In this document: piece after piece, positions 28,974 to 37,804 of the stretch
How the letters are laid out: every line of letters starts with the position of its first letter
Position numbering within the stretch: position 1 is the first letter of the stretch
Source of the DNA: Bacteriovoracaceae bacterium
Lineage (GTDB): Bacteria > Bdellovibrionota > Bacteriovoracia > Bacteriovoracales > Bacteriovoracaceae
Direction: 5' to 3'
Length of the DNA stretch: 37,899 nucleotides
Assembly: GCA_947461145.1 (NCBI GenBank)
Contig: CANHJD010000008.1
Span: forward strand, 1-37,899
Translations under genes and position numbers: made by a program
The notes under the pieces: generated by a model
The model's database searches: none
What the model was told of the DNA's origin: nothing
What the model saw: the letters and a program-made list of their open reading frames with translations, nothing else

Positions 28974-30023
28974 ATGAGAAAAATCATCCACGTAGATATG
29001 GACGCATTTTTTGCTGCGGTAGAAATGAGAGATAACCCGGCCCTGAGAAATATTCCCATGGCCGTTGGAGGCTCTAGTGACCGTCGTGGGGTACTTTGTA
29101 CTTCAAACTATGAAGCAAGAAAATTTGGTGTAAAGGCTGCAATGCCAACTGCCCATGCTTTAAAACTTTGTCCCCATCTAAAATTAGTTAAGCCTAACTT
29201 CAGAAAATACTCAGAAGCCTCTCAAAAAGTCTTTCAAATCTTTCATGAGTTTTCGGAGTTGGTAGAACCAATGTCCCTCGATGAGGCTTACCTTGATGTC
29301 ACAAATTCTCACCATTTTCATGGTTCAGCGACACTTATTGCTCAGGAGATAAGAAGATTGATATTTGAGCGCACTCAGCTAACTGCATCGGCAGGTGTGG
29401 CACCCAACAAATTAATAGCAAAACTAGCAAGCGACATTAATAAACCGAATGGCATTTTTACTGTTCCACCTGAAAATGTAGAAAGTTTTATTTCAAAGAT
29501 ACCTATTGAACGAATTTGGGGTGTGGGTAAGGTGACCGCAAAGAAGATGCAGGAAATGGGAGTGAAAACTTGCCTTGATTTACAAGCCTTTCACCGCTCT
29601 CAACTCATTTTTAACTTTGGAAGATTTGGAGATTTGCTATTTGATTTTTGCCGAGGAATTGATGAGCGAGAAGTTGAGAATGAGTATGAAAGAAAATCTC
29701 TTGGTACTGAAGAGACATTTGTTAGGGATCTGGAAAGATTCGAAGAAATGAAAGATCATGTCAGGAGAATGTTTCAGGAAATTCAAGACGCCCTAAGCTC
29801 TTATGATGATAAGAAAATTAAGAATATTCATTTAAAAATTAAATACTTTGATTTCAAGCAGACAACAATTGAACGACAACTCCCCTTTCAAGAAGAGAGC
29901 TATCTCCAACTTCTAGCAGAGCGCTGGAGCCAGGATCCACGTCCAGTTAGACTGCTTGGAGTAGGTGTCAAATTTGAGGAAAGTAAATCTCACTCAGATA
30001 TTCAACTTCCTCTTTTGACTTAA
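28974..30023 (+). CDS. dinB: DNA polymerase IV (Y-family)
   Basis: IIHVDMDAFFAAVEMRDNP, SYDEAYLDVT-like MSLDEAYLDVT, TASAGVAPNKLIAKLASDINKPNG, IWGVGKVTAKKM. Confidence 0.96.
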   Translation: MRKIIHVDMDAFFAAVEMRDNPALRNIPMAVGGSSDRRGVLCTSNYEARKFGVKAAMPTAHALKLCPHLKLVKPNFRKYSEASQKVFQIFHEFSELVEPMSLDEAYLDVTNSHHFHGSATLIAQEIRRLIFERTQLTASAGVAPNKLIAKLASDINKPNGIFTVPPENVESFISKIPIERIWGVGKVTAKKMQEMGVKTCLDLQAFHRSQLIFNFGRFGDLLFDFCRGIDEREVENEYERKSLGTEETFVRDLERFEEMKDHVRRMFQEIQDALSSYDDKKIKNIHLKIKYFDFKQTTIERQLPFQEESYLQLLAERWSQDPRPVRLLGVGVKFEESKSHSDIQLPLLT

Positions 30024-30050
30024 GCAAGATCATTAAGTAAATAGTCTCTG

Positions 30051-30524
30051 ATGAATGAATTTCACCTCGCCCCAGAACATGCACTTAATCTAAAAACTAT
30101 CCTGGCCATGGATTTTGGAGAGAAATTTATTGGTGTTGCCACTTATTGTGTAAATCGAGATCCGTACCCAACTCCTTATGGAAGGATCGCAAACAAAGGC
30201 AAAGATCAAGTGGTTAAAGAATTGAAAATAATTCTTGATAATGAGTGTGTGGATCTCATAGTCATTGGTCTCCCCCATCTCGTGGACGGAAAAAAGACCT
30301 CCTCAACAGAAAGAGCTCAAAACTTTGTGAACATGATAAGAGAGCAAATTAGTCTACCGATTGAAGAGCAGGATGAAACTCTTTCCACCTTTGAGGCAGA
30401 ATCCCGAATGAAAAGCTCCCCTCAGTATAATTTCCAAGTAAATCTGTCGCAAATAGATGCCTTAGCAGCTTGTGTAATTTTAGAAGATTTTATTCGCCGC
30501 AAGAAGGACCGTCCTCATTTATAA
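30051..30524 (+). CDS. ruvX: RuvX/YqgF-type putative Holliday junction resolvase / pre-16S rRNA nuclease
   Basis: ILAMDFGEKFIGVATYC, LIVIGLPHLVDGKKTSSTERAQNFV, EEQDETLSTFEAE, QIDALAACVILEDFI. Confidence 0.9.
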   Translation: MNEFHLAPEHALNLKTILAMDFGEKFIGVATYCVNRDPYPTPYGRIANKGKDQVVKELKIILDNECVDLIVIGLPHLVDGKKTSSTERAQNFVNMIREQISLPIEEQDETLSTFEAESRMKSSPQYNFQVNLSQIDALAACVILEDFIRRKKDRPHL

Positions 30525-30533
30525 TATGAGGAT

Positions 30534-31559
30534 ATGATTAAAAAACTCCTCGTCGCATTTACTATAATATCCCTTATCACCATTGGGTCAGTTGGTACTT
30601 ATGTTACCAGCTATCTTAATAAAACTTATGATGGTGATAACATGAATTTTGTTGTCGAGAATGGAGATACGTTTGGAAAAATTAACCAGAGACTTTTTAA
30701 TCAAGGATTAATATCCAACACCCGATTCTTTCATTACTTGGCAAAATATAAAAAAGTTATGACTAAATTCAAGGCCGGCAGTTACACCATCGCCAAGGGG
30801 TCAACAATGTCGGATGTATTAAATACACTTGTTTATGGACAGGCCAATTTAACAAGCATCACAATTCCTGAGGGAAAAAATATGTATGAAGTCGCCAAGC
30901 TTCTAGAAGCTGCTGGTGTAACAAAGGAAAAAGATTTTTTAGAGATCATTCAAAATCGTGAATTTATTTCTCAATTTAACATCTCTGCAGATTCTCTTGA
31001 AGGCTACCTCTATCCCGAGACCTATCGTTTTGTCCCAAACTCTACCGCCAAGCTCGTTGCAAAAACAATGCTCGACCTATTTAATAAAAAGACCGAACAA
31101 ATTAATTTCAGTCATCCATTTCTGGATAAACACCAAGTGATTATCTTGGCTTCGATGGTGGAAAAAGAAACTGGTGCAAAAACGGAGAGGCCTTCAATTG
31201 CTGGGGTCTTTACCAATCGATTGAAAAAGAGAATGCGTCTAGAATCTGACCCGACTACAATCTATGGAATCTGGAGTCGCTACGCGGGGAACATAAAAAA
31301 ATCTGATCTTTTAGAAGTAACCCCTTACAACACATATAAAATACCTGCTCTACCAAAAGGACCAATTTCAAACCCAAGTCTTGAGGCGATTCAGGCAGTA
31401 TTATCCCCTGAAAACCATGAGTTTTTATTTTTTGTTAGTAGAAATGATGGAACACATGTTTTTACAAAAAACTATGGCGAGCACGTTCAAGCGGTAGACA
31501 GTTTCCAAAAAAATTCAGGAGCTAGAAAGGGCAAGAGCTGGCGAGATTTAAAGCAATGA
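30534..31559 (+). CDS. mltG: Endolytic murein transglycosylase
   Basis: N-terminal TM, LEGYLYPETYRF, ILASMVEKETGAKTERPSIAGVFTNRLKKRMRLESDPTTIYG, NTYKIPALPKGPISNPSLEAIQA. Confidence 0.96.
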   Translation: MIKKLLVAFTIISLITIGSVGTYVTSYLNKTYDGDNMNFVVENGDTFGKINQRLFNQGLISNTRFFHYLAKYKKVMTKFKAGSYTIAKGSTMSDVLNTLVYGQANLTSITIPEGKNMYEVAKLLEAAGVTKEKDFLEIIQNREFISQFNISADSLEGYLYPETYRFVPNSTAKLVAKTMLDLFNKKTEQINFSHPFLDKHQVIILASMVEKETGAKTERPSIAGVFTNRLKKRMRLESDPTTIYGIWSRYAGNIKKSDLLEVTPYNTYKIPALPKGPISNPSLEAIQAVLSPENHEFLFFVSRNDGTHVFTKNYGEHVQAVDSFQKNSGARKGKSWRDLKQ

Positions 31560-32879
31560 TCCGCAACTCTCAGTAAGATTCGAATAAGTTGATGTTGGAC
31601 CTTCGGCCCACATAAATACTGTTGCCTGGCGGCTAGAGCGTAAAATACTTGGTTTAAATTGAAAATTTGTTGGAATTTGCTCTTTCACGATTTCATCTGC
31701 AACCATTCTGCCATACTCATTCATTGATTTTTTTAAAATCATATCTGGAAGCTCAATGTTAAATGTGAAGGGCTTAGAACTGTTGAACTCTCCAATCCAT
31801 TTTGAGACATTTTTAAAACATTTAGGATAGATCTCAACTTGATGAGAGTCCCCAGAAGGAGTCAATTTTACTGATAGTTTCAAATAACGATTTTTTTCAT
31901 TTAATGCGTACTCTATCTTATTAATAGATGCCTTGAAGAGATTGGCCTCATTAACCATTTCTCTTCTCGCAAAGTCATATGAGCTATAATCTAAGACCTT
32001 GCCACATTCACTTTCACTAGCAACTTCCAACTCTGGTATGGTTGGAGCACAAGCATAATTGGAAGAATAAATCATTTTCTTCAGAGGCTTGGCGAGAAAT
32101 TCAAAAGATGCAAACTCGCTAATATCTCTATTTTCAACGGATTTTGAAACAATTCCTCTTACTTTACCCCGATAATCCAAGATTGGTGAGCCACCATTAC
32201 CAGAATTAAACTCGCAACCCGCCATAATCATAACGGGTGAGTATTCATTATTTGCAAGTGGATTAAAATAAGAATTATGGACGGACTGACAATTCTCTTT
32301 TTTACGAATTATACCTTGGTGATCATCAATCTGGTCAATTCCCCAAATATAAAATTGGTCCATGTCGGCCATTCCACTTCGACTTGGAAGAAGAAATCTT
32401 GATCGATCAAACTCTTCAATTTCTAGGTAGGCCACATCACTTCGCCAAAGGAAGGGTTCTCTTGAGTCAATTTCTGATGCCTCAAGTATTCTTTTGCAAG
32501 CAACTCTCTGAGGCTTTTCATTTGTACGAGCAAAAAAGAAAAAAACATCCCTATTACAAGGCAAATCTTTGGATCTCAAAGTTTCTGGAAGACAACTACT
32601 CGCAGTTACAATTGTATTCTTTGCAGTCAAAAATCCAGTGCAAAATTTTAATCTGTCTTTATGAACGACAGCCACCTTGGCCAAATAGCTTGGGCAGCTT
32701 TGAGTTGATTCACAATACAGCTCTTGTTTACTTAGTTCAGCTTCCAAAGCACTCATTTCAATCGTCGTTTCTTCTTGTGATTGTCCTTTCTTTTCAATCG
32801 CTTTTTTTCCGCAGGAGACAGTTATAATCACCACAAATGAAAGTACTGAATATTTTGAAATGGGTAACTTTAAACGCAT
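31548..32879 (-). CDS. Trypsin/V8-like serine protease-fold lipoprotein, predicted catalytically dead
   Basis: Lipoprotein signal (FVVIITVSCGKK). Fold motifs CTGFLTAKNTIVTASSCL, SDVAYLEI, CEFNSGNGGSPILDYRGKVRGIVS. Confidence 0.78.
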   Translation of the reverse strand: MRLKLPISKYSVLSFVVIITVSCGKKAIEKKGQSQEETTIEMSALEAELSKQELYCESTQSCPSYLAKVAVVHKDRLKFCTGFLTAKNTIVTASSCLPETLRSKDLPCNRDVFFFFARTNEKPQRVACKRILEASEIDSREPFLWRSDVAYLEIEEFDRSRFLLPSRSGMADMDQFYIWGIDQIDDHQGIIRKKENCQSVHNSYFNPLANNEYSPVMIMAGCEFNSGNGGSPILDYRGKVRGIVSKSVENRDISEFASFEFLAKPLKKMIYSSNYACAPTIPELEVASESECGKVLDYSSYDFARREMVNEANLFKASINKIEYALNEKNRYLKLSVKLTPSGDSHQVEIYPKCFKNVSKWIGEFNSSKPFTFNIELPDMILKKSMNEYGRMVADEIVKEQIPTNFQFKPSILRSSRQATVFMWAEGPTSTYSNLTESCGSLL

Positions 32880-33361
32880 CAGTAATCAGCTCCCGACTTC
32901 CGAATGTGAACCATTGGTTTACTTTCAGCATTCATTAAATGAGAGGCCTTAACTTCAGCAAAAATTATTTCATGATCACCAGGTGTAGAAGAACTAACCA
33001 TGACACATTCAATAGCCGCTTTTGCTTGATCGATAATTAGTCCGTTAAATTCGCCTAAATGATTTGGAATTTCTTTAAATGGATTCTGGGCAGGATCATA
33101 ACCTTTCCAAAAGTGCTTTAAAAATGTCTTATCATGGTCACCAACAACGTTAACACAAAATGGGTGCCCAGCTTTTATTAGGTCATAGGCCGGACGACCT
33201 GGCTTTATGGCCATGGCTATGAGAAGAGGGTTAAATGAAATTTGTTGTACCCAGCTGGCCAAATACCCATCGCTTGCTTGAGTCTTTGGATCGTAGACAG
33301 AAACTATAAAAAGGCCCGAAGGTATTAACCCAACAGAAGCAGCCTTATCGCTTTGCAACAT
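32879..33361 (-). CDS. Flavin reductase-like (FMN-binding split-barrel) protein
   Basis: GLFIVSVYD…GYLASWVQQISFNPLLIAMAIKPGRPAYDLIKAGHPFCVNVVGD…CVMVSSSTPGDHEIIFAEV. Confidence 0.88.
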   Translation of the reverse strand: MLQSDKAASVGLIPSGLFIVSVYDPKTQASDGYLASWVQQISFNPLLIAMAIKPGRPAYDLIKAGHPFCVNVVGDHDKTFLKHFWKGYDPAQNPFKEIPNHLGEFNGLIIDQAKAAIECVMVSSSTPGDHEIIFAEVKASHLMNAESKPMVHIRKSGADY

Positions 33362-33580
33362 AAATCCTCGATTTCTCTAAGGTCATATTTCACCTTAACG
33401 AGACCCAACCATATTTGTCAAATTCGCCCCAAGAAATATGTTAAAAATGGGGACTTTTTTCAAACTTTTGGTCAAAACTTGCCGATAGGTATCCTCACTT
33501 GAGTCAAAGACACCCTTGACCTTAAAATATAGTAAGTGGTTATTGACTCTTTATTAGTGCCACCCCAATAGGAGGATTCT

Positions 33581-33952
33581 GTGGAGAAGAAACAAATGGA
33601 ACATTTTAAGGCGTTGCTTTTAAAGCATAGGCAGCAAATCCTTAATGTGGGTCTACTTAATAAATCAGAAGACTTACATGTCTCTGAAGAAGATCTTTCA
33701 GATGAGACAGATCTTGCTTCTTCTTTGATTCAACAACAAATCAACTGTACGATTCGCGACAGAGAATACATTAAACTTCGTCGGATTGATGCGGCCCTTG
33801 ATAGATGTGCTGAAGGAACTTTTGGTCACTGCGAGGAATGTGAGGATGAGATAGGACTTAAACGTCTAGAAAATCAACCCTGGGCAGAACTCTGTATTCA
33901 ACATGCAGAGGAAAAAGAAAAAGAAGAATCTCAAATTTTCCGACATGCCTAA
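33581..33952 (+). CDS. DksA/TraR-family zinc-finger protein
   Basis: GTG start with strong AGGAGG SD. Helical N-terminus and EGTFGHCEECEDEIGLKRLENQPWAELCIQHAEEKE. Confidence 0.92.
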   Translation: MEKKQMEHFKALLLKHRQQILNVGLLNKSEDLHVSEEDLSDETDLASSLIQQQINCTIRDREYIKLRRIDAALDRCAEGTFGHCEECEDEIGLKRLENQPWAELCIQHAEEKEKEESQIFRHA

Positions 33953-33973
33953 GTTAAAAATTGCTTTAAATTC

Positions 33974-34004
33974 AAAAGCCTCCCCTCTGGGAGGCTTTTT
34001 TTTT
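33974..34004 (+). terminator. Rho-independent terminator of the DksA-like gene
   Basis: Perfect 11-bp stem AAAAGCCTCCC-CTCT-GGGAGGCTTTT followed by TTTTT. Confidence 0.95.
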
Positions 34005-34102
34005 GCCCAAAAATTATGTCTAAAATTTTGTCACTTATCTAAATTTTGAGACAATCAATTGGAGAACACACACCTATCCCTTTGAATCCCTAATGACTCT
34101 TT

Positions 34103-34118
34103 TGGCAAGAGCCTTGCT
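34103..34118 (+). promoter_or_regulatory. Sigma-54 (RpoN) -24/-12 promoter
   Basis: TGGCAAGAGCCTTGCT against consensus TGGCACRNNNNTTGCW, one mismatch. GG to GC offset is exactly 12 nt. Predicted TSS about 34129, 54 nt before the subtilase ATG. Confidence 0.8.
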
Positions 34119-34182
34119 TTACTTATTACACGGAATCCAAGCATTCCAACTTTTACACTTTAAACCGTGATAAGGGATAGTA

Positions 34183-35235
34183 ATGAAAAACGCAGTTAAG
34201 TCTCTTCTAACGCTGGCCTTGTCTCTTAACCTTACGGTTGGGGCAGCCTTTGCGAACGAGAGTCAACTGGCCTACGGACCAGAATTGCTTATTTCCAGAT
34301 ATGCTAGCTGGGGAATTGATCCTGATAAACATCTCGCTTCAATTAATTTAAAAGATTCTTGGAGCAGATTTACAAAAAAGAAGGATATTGTTGTTGCCGT
34401 GGTTGATACTGGCATCCAGGGAAATCATCCGTTTCTTATTAATAACATTCATGTCGTTAAAGGCAAAACTTCAAACCATAATTATGGAGTTGATTTTTCT
34501 ACAGGCAGAGCGACATCGACTCCAAGTGATCAACATGGGCATGGAACTCATGTTGCCGGAATTGTAAAATCTATTTTCCCTGACGTTAAAATTCTTGCAC
34601 TTAAATATTACAATCCTAAAGCTTCTGGACAGGCAAATCTCGACGCTACAATCAAGGCCCTTCAATATGCCGTTGATAATAATGTTGATGTGATTAACTA
34701 CTCTGGTGGCGGACCAGAAGCTTCAGTTGAAGAACTTCGTGTTCTTAAAGCTGCTGAGAAAAAAGGAATTCTCGTTATTGCAGCTGCGGGCAATGAGCAT
34801 TCAAACATTGACGACAAGCGCCACGCTTACTATCCAGCTTCTTATGGACTCTCTAACATTATTACAGTTGGTGCACACGATGATGGTTTAAATATTATCG
34901 CTTCTTCAAACTATGGTAAAAACTCTGTTGATATCGCGGCTCCAGGACACAGAATTCGCTCTGCTATACCTCAAAATGGCGCAGGCTATATGACTGGAAC
35001 ATCTCAAGCGACTGCATTTGTTACAGGTGTTGCAGCAATGATAAAATCAAAACATCCAAACATGAAATTTGATCAGATCAAAAATGTTATATTGAGCTCT
35101 TCATTGAAGGTTAAAAACTTTGAAGGAAAAATACTCGGAGCTGGTAAACTGGATGCTGGTCGGGCAATGGAACTTGCTGACTCAGTTAACGGTCAACTTA
35201 ATCTTTCAACCACTAGATCTGTGGCGAACCACTAA
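34183..35235 (+). CDS. Secreted subtilisin-like serine protease (S8 family)
   Basis: Signal peptide …LTVGAAFA. Intact triad motifs VAVVDTGIQGNHP, HGHGTHVAGI, GTSQATAFVTGVAAM. Confidence 0.97.
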   Translation: MKNAVKSLLTLALSLNLTVGAAFANESQLAYGPELLISRYASWGIDPDKHLASINLKDSWSRFTKKKDIVVAVVDTGIQGNHPFLINNIHVVKGKTSNHNYGVDFSTGRATSTPSDQHGHGTHVAGIVKSIFPDVKILALKYYNPKASGQANLDATIKALQYAVDNNVDVINYSGGGPEASVEELRVLKAAEKKGILVIAAAGNEHSNIDDKRHAYYPASYGLSNIITVGAHDDGLNIIASSNYGKNSVDIAAPGHRIRSAIPQNGAGYMTGTSQATAFVTGVAAMIKSKHPNMKFDQIKNVILSSSLKVKNFEGKILGAGKLDAGRAMELADSVNGQLNLSTTRSVANH

Positions 35236-35253
35236 ATATTATTCTACAATCAT

Positions 35254-36798
35254 GTGATGAAGAGACATTTAATCGATTTTTTCATCTCAAGCTTGGCCGG
35301 AAGCCTCTACGCTCTGTCCTATCCTTCGTTTCTTGGAAATGGATTCTTCCTCCTTCTTTTTATTGCCCTACCCCTATTCCTCTGGAAGATCGAAGACTCT
35401 ACTTTTCCAAAAAGTCTTTGCCTAATCCTTGGATTTAATCTTGGTCTCAACTTCGTAGGTTATTATTGGATTCCTCATACTATAAGGGAATTTGGTCAGC
35501 TTCCTTTTGCCCTTTCAATTCTTTTGGGCTCCTTAGCATCAATTATCCTTCAGCCCCATTGGTGGATTTATGCTATTTGGAGAAAATTTCGCCCTCAACT
35601 AAACTGGTCTTTAAATAAAAATATTATTTTAAATGCCTTTATTCTCACCCTCATGGAAAGATTTATTCCGCAACAATTTCCTTCTTATGTAGGTAGTCCT
35701 TGGCTCCATCTCGCTCCATATCTTGGACTTGCTCCTTACTTTGGAGTGGCAATTTTTAGTTTTATGACCTATTGGATAAGTCTTGAAATCATCCAACAAC
35801 TAAAAGCAAAAAAAATTCACTCTAAGACTTGGATCATTTTTTTTATTTTTATTTTCCTTAACGTAATTTTCTATCTAAGGCCCTCTGATTCAAATTTAAA
35901 ACTTCCTATAAGGATTGTTCAGGCAAACATTGGAAACTTTTTAAAAATAACTTCAGAACAAGGCGATCAGGATTCGTTTGAGGCTGTTATTAGAACCTAT
36001 GAAGATCTTTCAAAGCAAAAAAGTGAGCTTAGCCCTGAGCTTATTATTTGGCCTGAAACAGCCTTTCCCAACACTTTTGAAGGACCTAACTCCCCACTAG
36101 ATGAGAGCTTTCAGAGAATAATACAAGAAACTGAAGCCGAAATTCTGATTGGTGGATATGACCAAGATTTGAGTAAGACCAAATTTGATTTTATTGAATC
36201 AGTTTTTAATTCATCACTTCTCATAAGCAGAGATAAAATCAAATCGATCTATCATAAAAATATTCTGATCCCTTTTGGCGAAACTCTTCCTTTTGGTCAA
36301 TTCAATCGCCAAATTGTAGCTTATGTTCCGGCAATTTCACTTTTTGCGAAAGGAAAAGGAACTCCATTGATGGAAACAAAAGCTGGTTATAGATTTGTGA
36401 CTCCCATTTGTTATGAAATCTTGGACACAAATTTTATGAGAGGTCTTCTTAATGAGTGGGGGAAAAACTATTTTATTGTGAATCATACAAACGATTCATG
36501 GTATGGTGATACGGCAGAGCCCTATCAGCATCTCTTTCTTTCAAAATGGCGTGCACTGGAATTTCAATTACCGATTATCAGAAGCACAAATACAGGGATA
36601 AGTTCTGTCACATATCCAGATGGCTCAGAATCAAAGCGTTTAGAGATAAATCAGATTGGAAAGTTAGATATAGTCGTTCCTATACATAAAACAGACGCGA
36701 CCGTTTACCAGATCTACGGAATTTTTCCCTTTCTGATGCTCTTTGCCTTGCTCTACATGATTACTTGGTGGATTGAGAAGAGACAAATCCGGCCTTAA
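35254..36798 (+). CDS. lnt: Apolipoprotein N-acyltransferase
   Basis: Multiple TMs then a nitrilase domain: ELIIWPETAFP, YHKNILIPFGETLPFG, VTPICYEILD, HTNDSWYGDTAEPYQHLFLSKWRALE. Confidence 0.95.
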   Translation: MMKRHLIDFFISSLAGSLYALSYPSFLGNGFFLLLFIALPLFLWKIEDSTFPKSLCLILGFNLGLNFVGYYWIPHTIREFGQLPFALSILLGSLASIILQPHWWIYAIWRKFRPQLNWSLNKNIILNAFILTLMERFIPQQFPSYVGSPWLHLAPYLGLAPYFGVAIFSFMTYWISLEIIQQLKAKKIHSKTWIIFFIFIFLNVIFYLRPSDSNLKLPIRIVQANIGNFLKITSEQGDQDSFEAVIRTYEDLSKQKSELSPELIIWPETAFPNTFEGPNSPLDESFQRIIQETEAEILIGGYDQDLSKTKFDFIESVFNSSLLISRDKIKSIYHKNILIPFGETLPFGQFNRQIVAYVPAISLFAKGKGTPLMETKAGYRFVTPICYEILDTNFMRGLLNEWGKNYFIVNHTNDSWYGDTAEPYQHLFLSKWRALEFQLPIIRSTNTGISSVTYPDGSESKRLEINQIGKLDIVVPIHKTDATVYQIYGIFPFLMLFALLYMITWWIEKRQIRP

Positions 36799-37753
36799 AT
36801 AGATCATGTAATCTCAAAACCCCTTGAAACTCTCCGTCTAGAACTACAGGAGCAACAGAAATTGGTCTTGAAGGATTTTCCATCATTTTTAAAGCTTCAA
36901 AGGCAAGATTATGTGGAGAAAGAGAAGTGGGCTTTGTGGTCATTAATTCTTTCACTGGTGTACTAATAGCATCGGCACTTTTAGCAAACGCACGTCGAAT
37001 ATCCCCTTCAACAAGAATTCCCAATAATTTTTTTCCATCTAGAACAGCGCACATACCAACTGGTTTCTGGGTCATAGCAAGAATAGCGTCCTGAAGAGTT
37101 GCTTCCCCACCAACATATGGGCAGTCGGCTGCATTAATCATTAAATGATCCACGGTGAGAGAAAGTGATTTACCTAACAGTCCTGCTGGATGATTAACCG
37201 CAAATTTTTCTTTTGAAACTCCAAGCACGTTTTCATAAAGAACCGCCATCGCATCACCTAAGGCCAGCGCTACGGTAGTGCTGGTAGTAGGGGCAAGGTC
37301 GTTTATACAGGCTTCTTTTTCAACTGATGCATCAAGAACAATCCCAGCTGATTTTGCAATTGGGGAATTCAAATTTCCAACCAGAGCAATAATTCTTTCT
37401 TTAGGTACTGAAACGTATGGCAGCATAGCCAAAAGTTCTTCGGTTGTACCTGATTTGCTTATTAGAACAATCGCATCAGATTTAGTCACTCGTCCCAAAT
37501 CTCCGTGCATGGCTTCAGTTGGGTGGAGAAAAAACGAAGGGAGACCGAGGGAGGAAAAGGTAGCGGCGATCTTTGTCGCAATATGCCCAGACTTCCCTAC
37601 TCCCGAAACAATTAAGCTTCCGCCAGTTCCCGCCAGTAATTCAAAAAGGGAGACGAGCTGATCTGCTGTTTTCCCATTAAAATTATGTGCCGCTCGCTCT
37701 AAGGCACTGGCTTCGGTCAATAATACTTGGGTAAAGAGATTTTTATGGCCCAT
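36761..37753 (-). CDS. kdsD: KpsF/GutQ family sugar isomerase (arabinose-5-phosphate isomerase)
   Basis: SIS domain (VSGVGKSGHIATKIAATFSSLGLPSFFLHPTEAMHGDLGRV, LISKSGTTEELL) plus tandem CBS domains. Confidence 0.92.
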   Translation of the reverse strand: MGHKNLFTQVLLTEASALERAAHNFNGKTADQLVSLFELLAGTGGSLIVSGVGKSGHIATKIAATFSSLGLPSFFLHPTEAMHGDLGRVTKSDAIVLISKSGTTEELLAMLPYVSVPKERIIALVGNLNSPIAKSAGIVLDASVEKEACINDLAPTTSTTVALALGDAMAVLYENVLGVSKEKFAVNHPAGLLGKSLSLTVDHLMINAADCPYVGGEATLQDAILAMTQKPVGMCAVLDGKKLLGILVEGDIRRAFAKSADAISTPVKELMTTKPTSLSPHNLAFEALKMMENPSRPISVAPVVLDGEFQGVLRLHDLFKAGFVSSQSTK

Positions 37754-37804
37754 GTCTATTCCTAATGATTTCTTTTTATCTGAATCATTGATAACATAAA
37801 AGTC

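Noticed and set aside
32384-32827. 147-aa plus-strand ORF
   Set aside because: Antisense to the well-supported pseudoprotease gene, with no motif or SD.
33460-33488. Sigma-28 (FliA) promoter
   Set aside because: GCCGATAG matches the -10 well, but no TAAA-type -35 occurs at the required spacing.
37278-37661. 127-aa plus-strand ORF
   Set aside because: Antisense to the SIS domain of the KdsD-like gene; shadow ORF.
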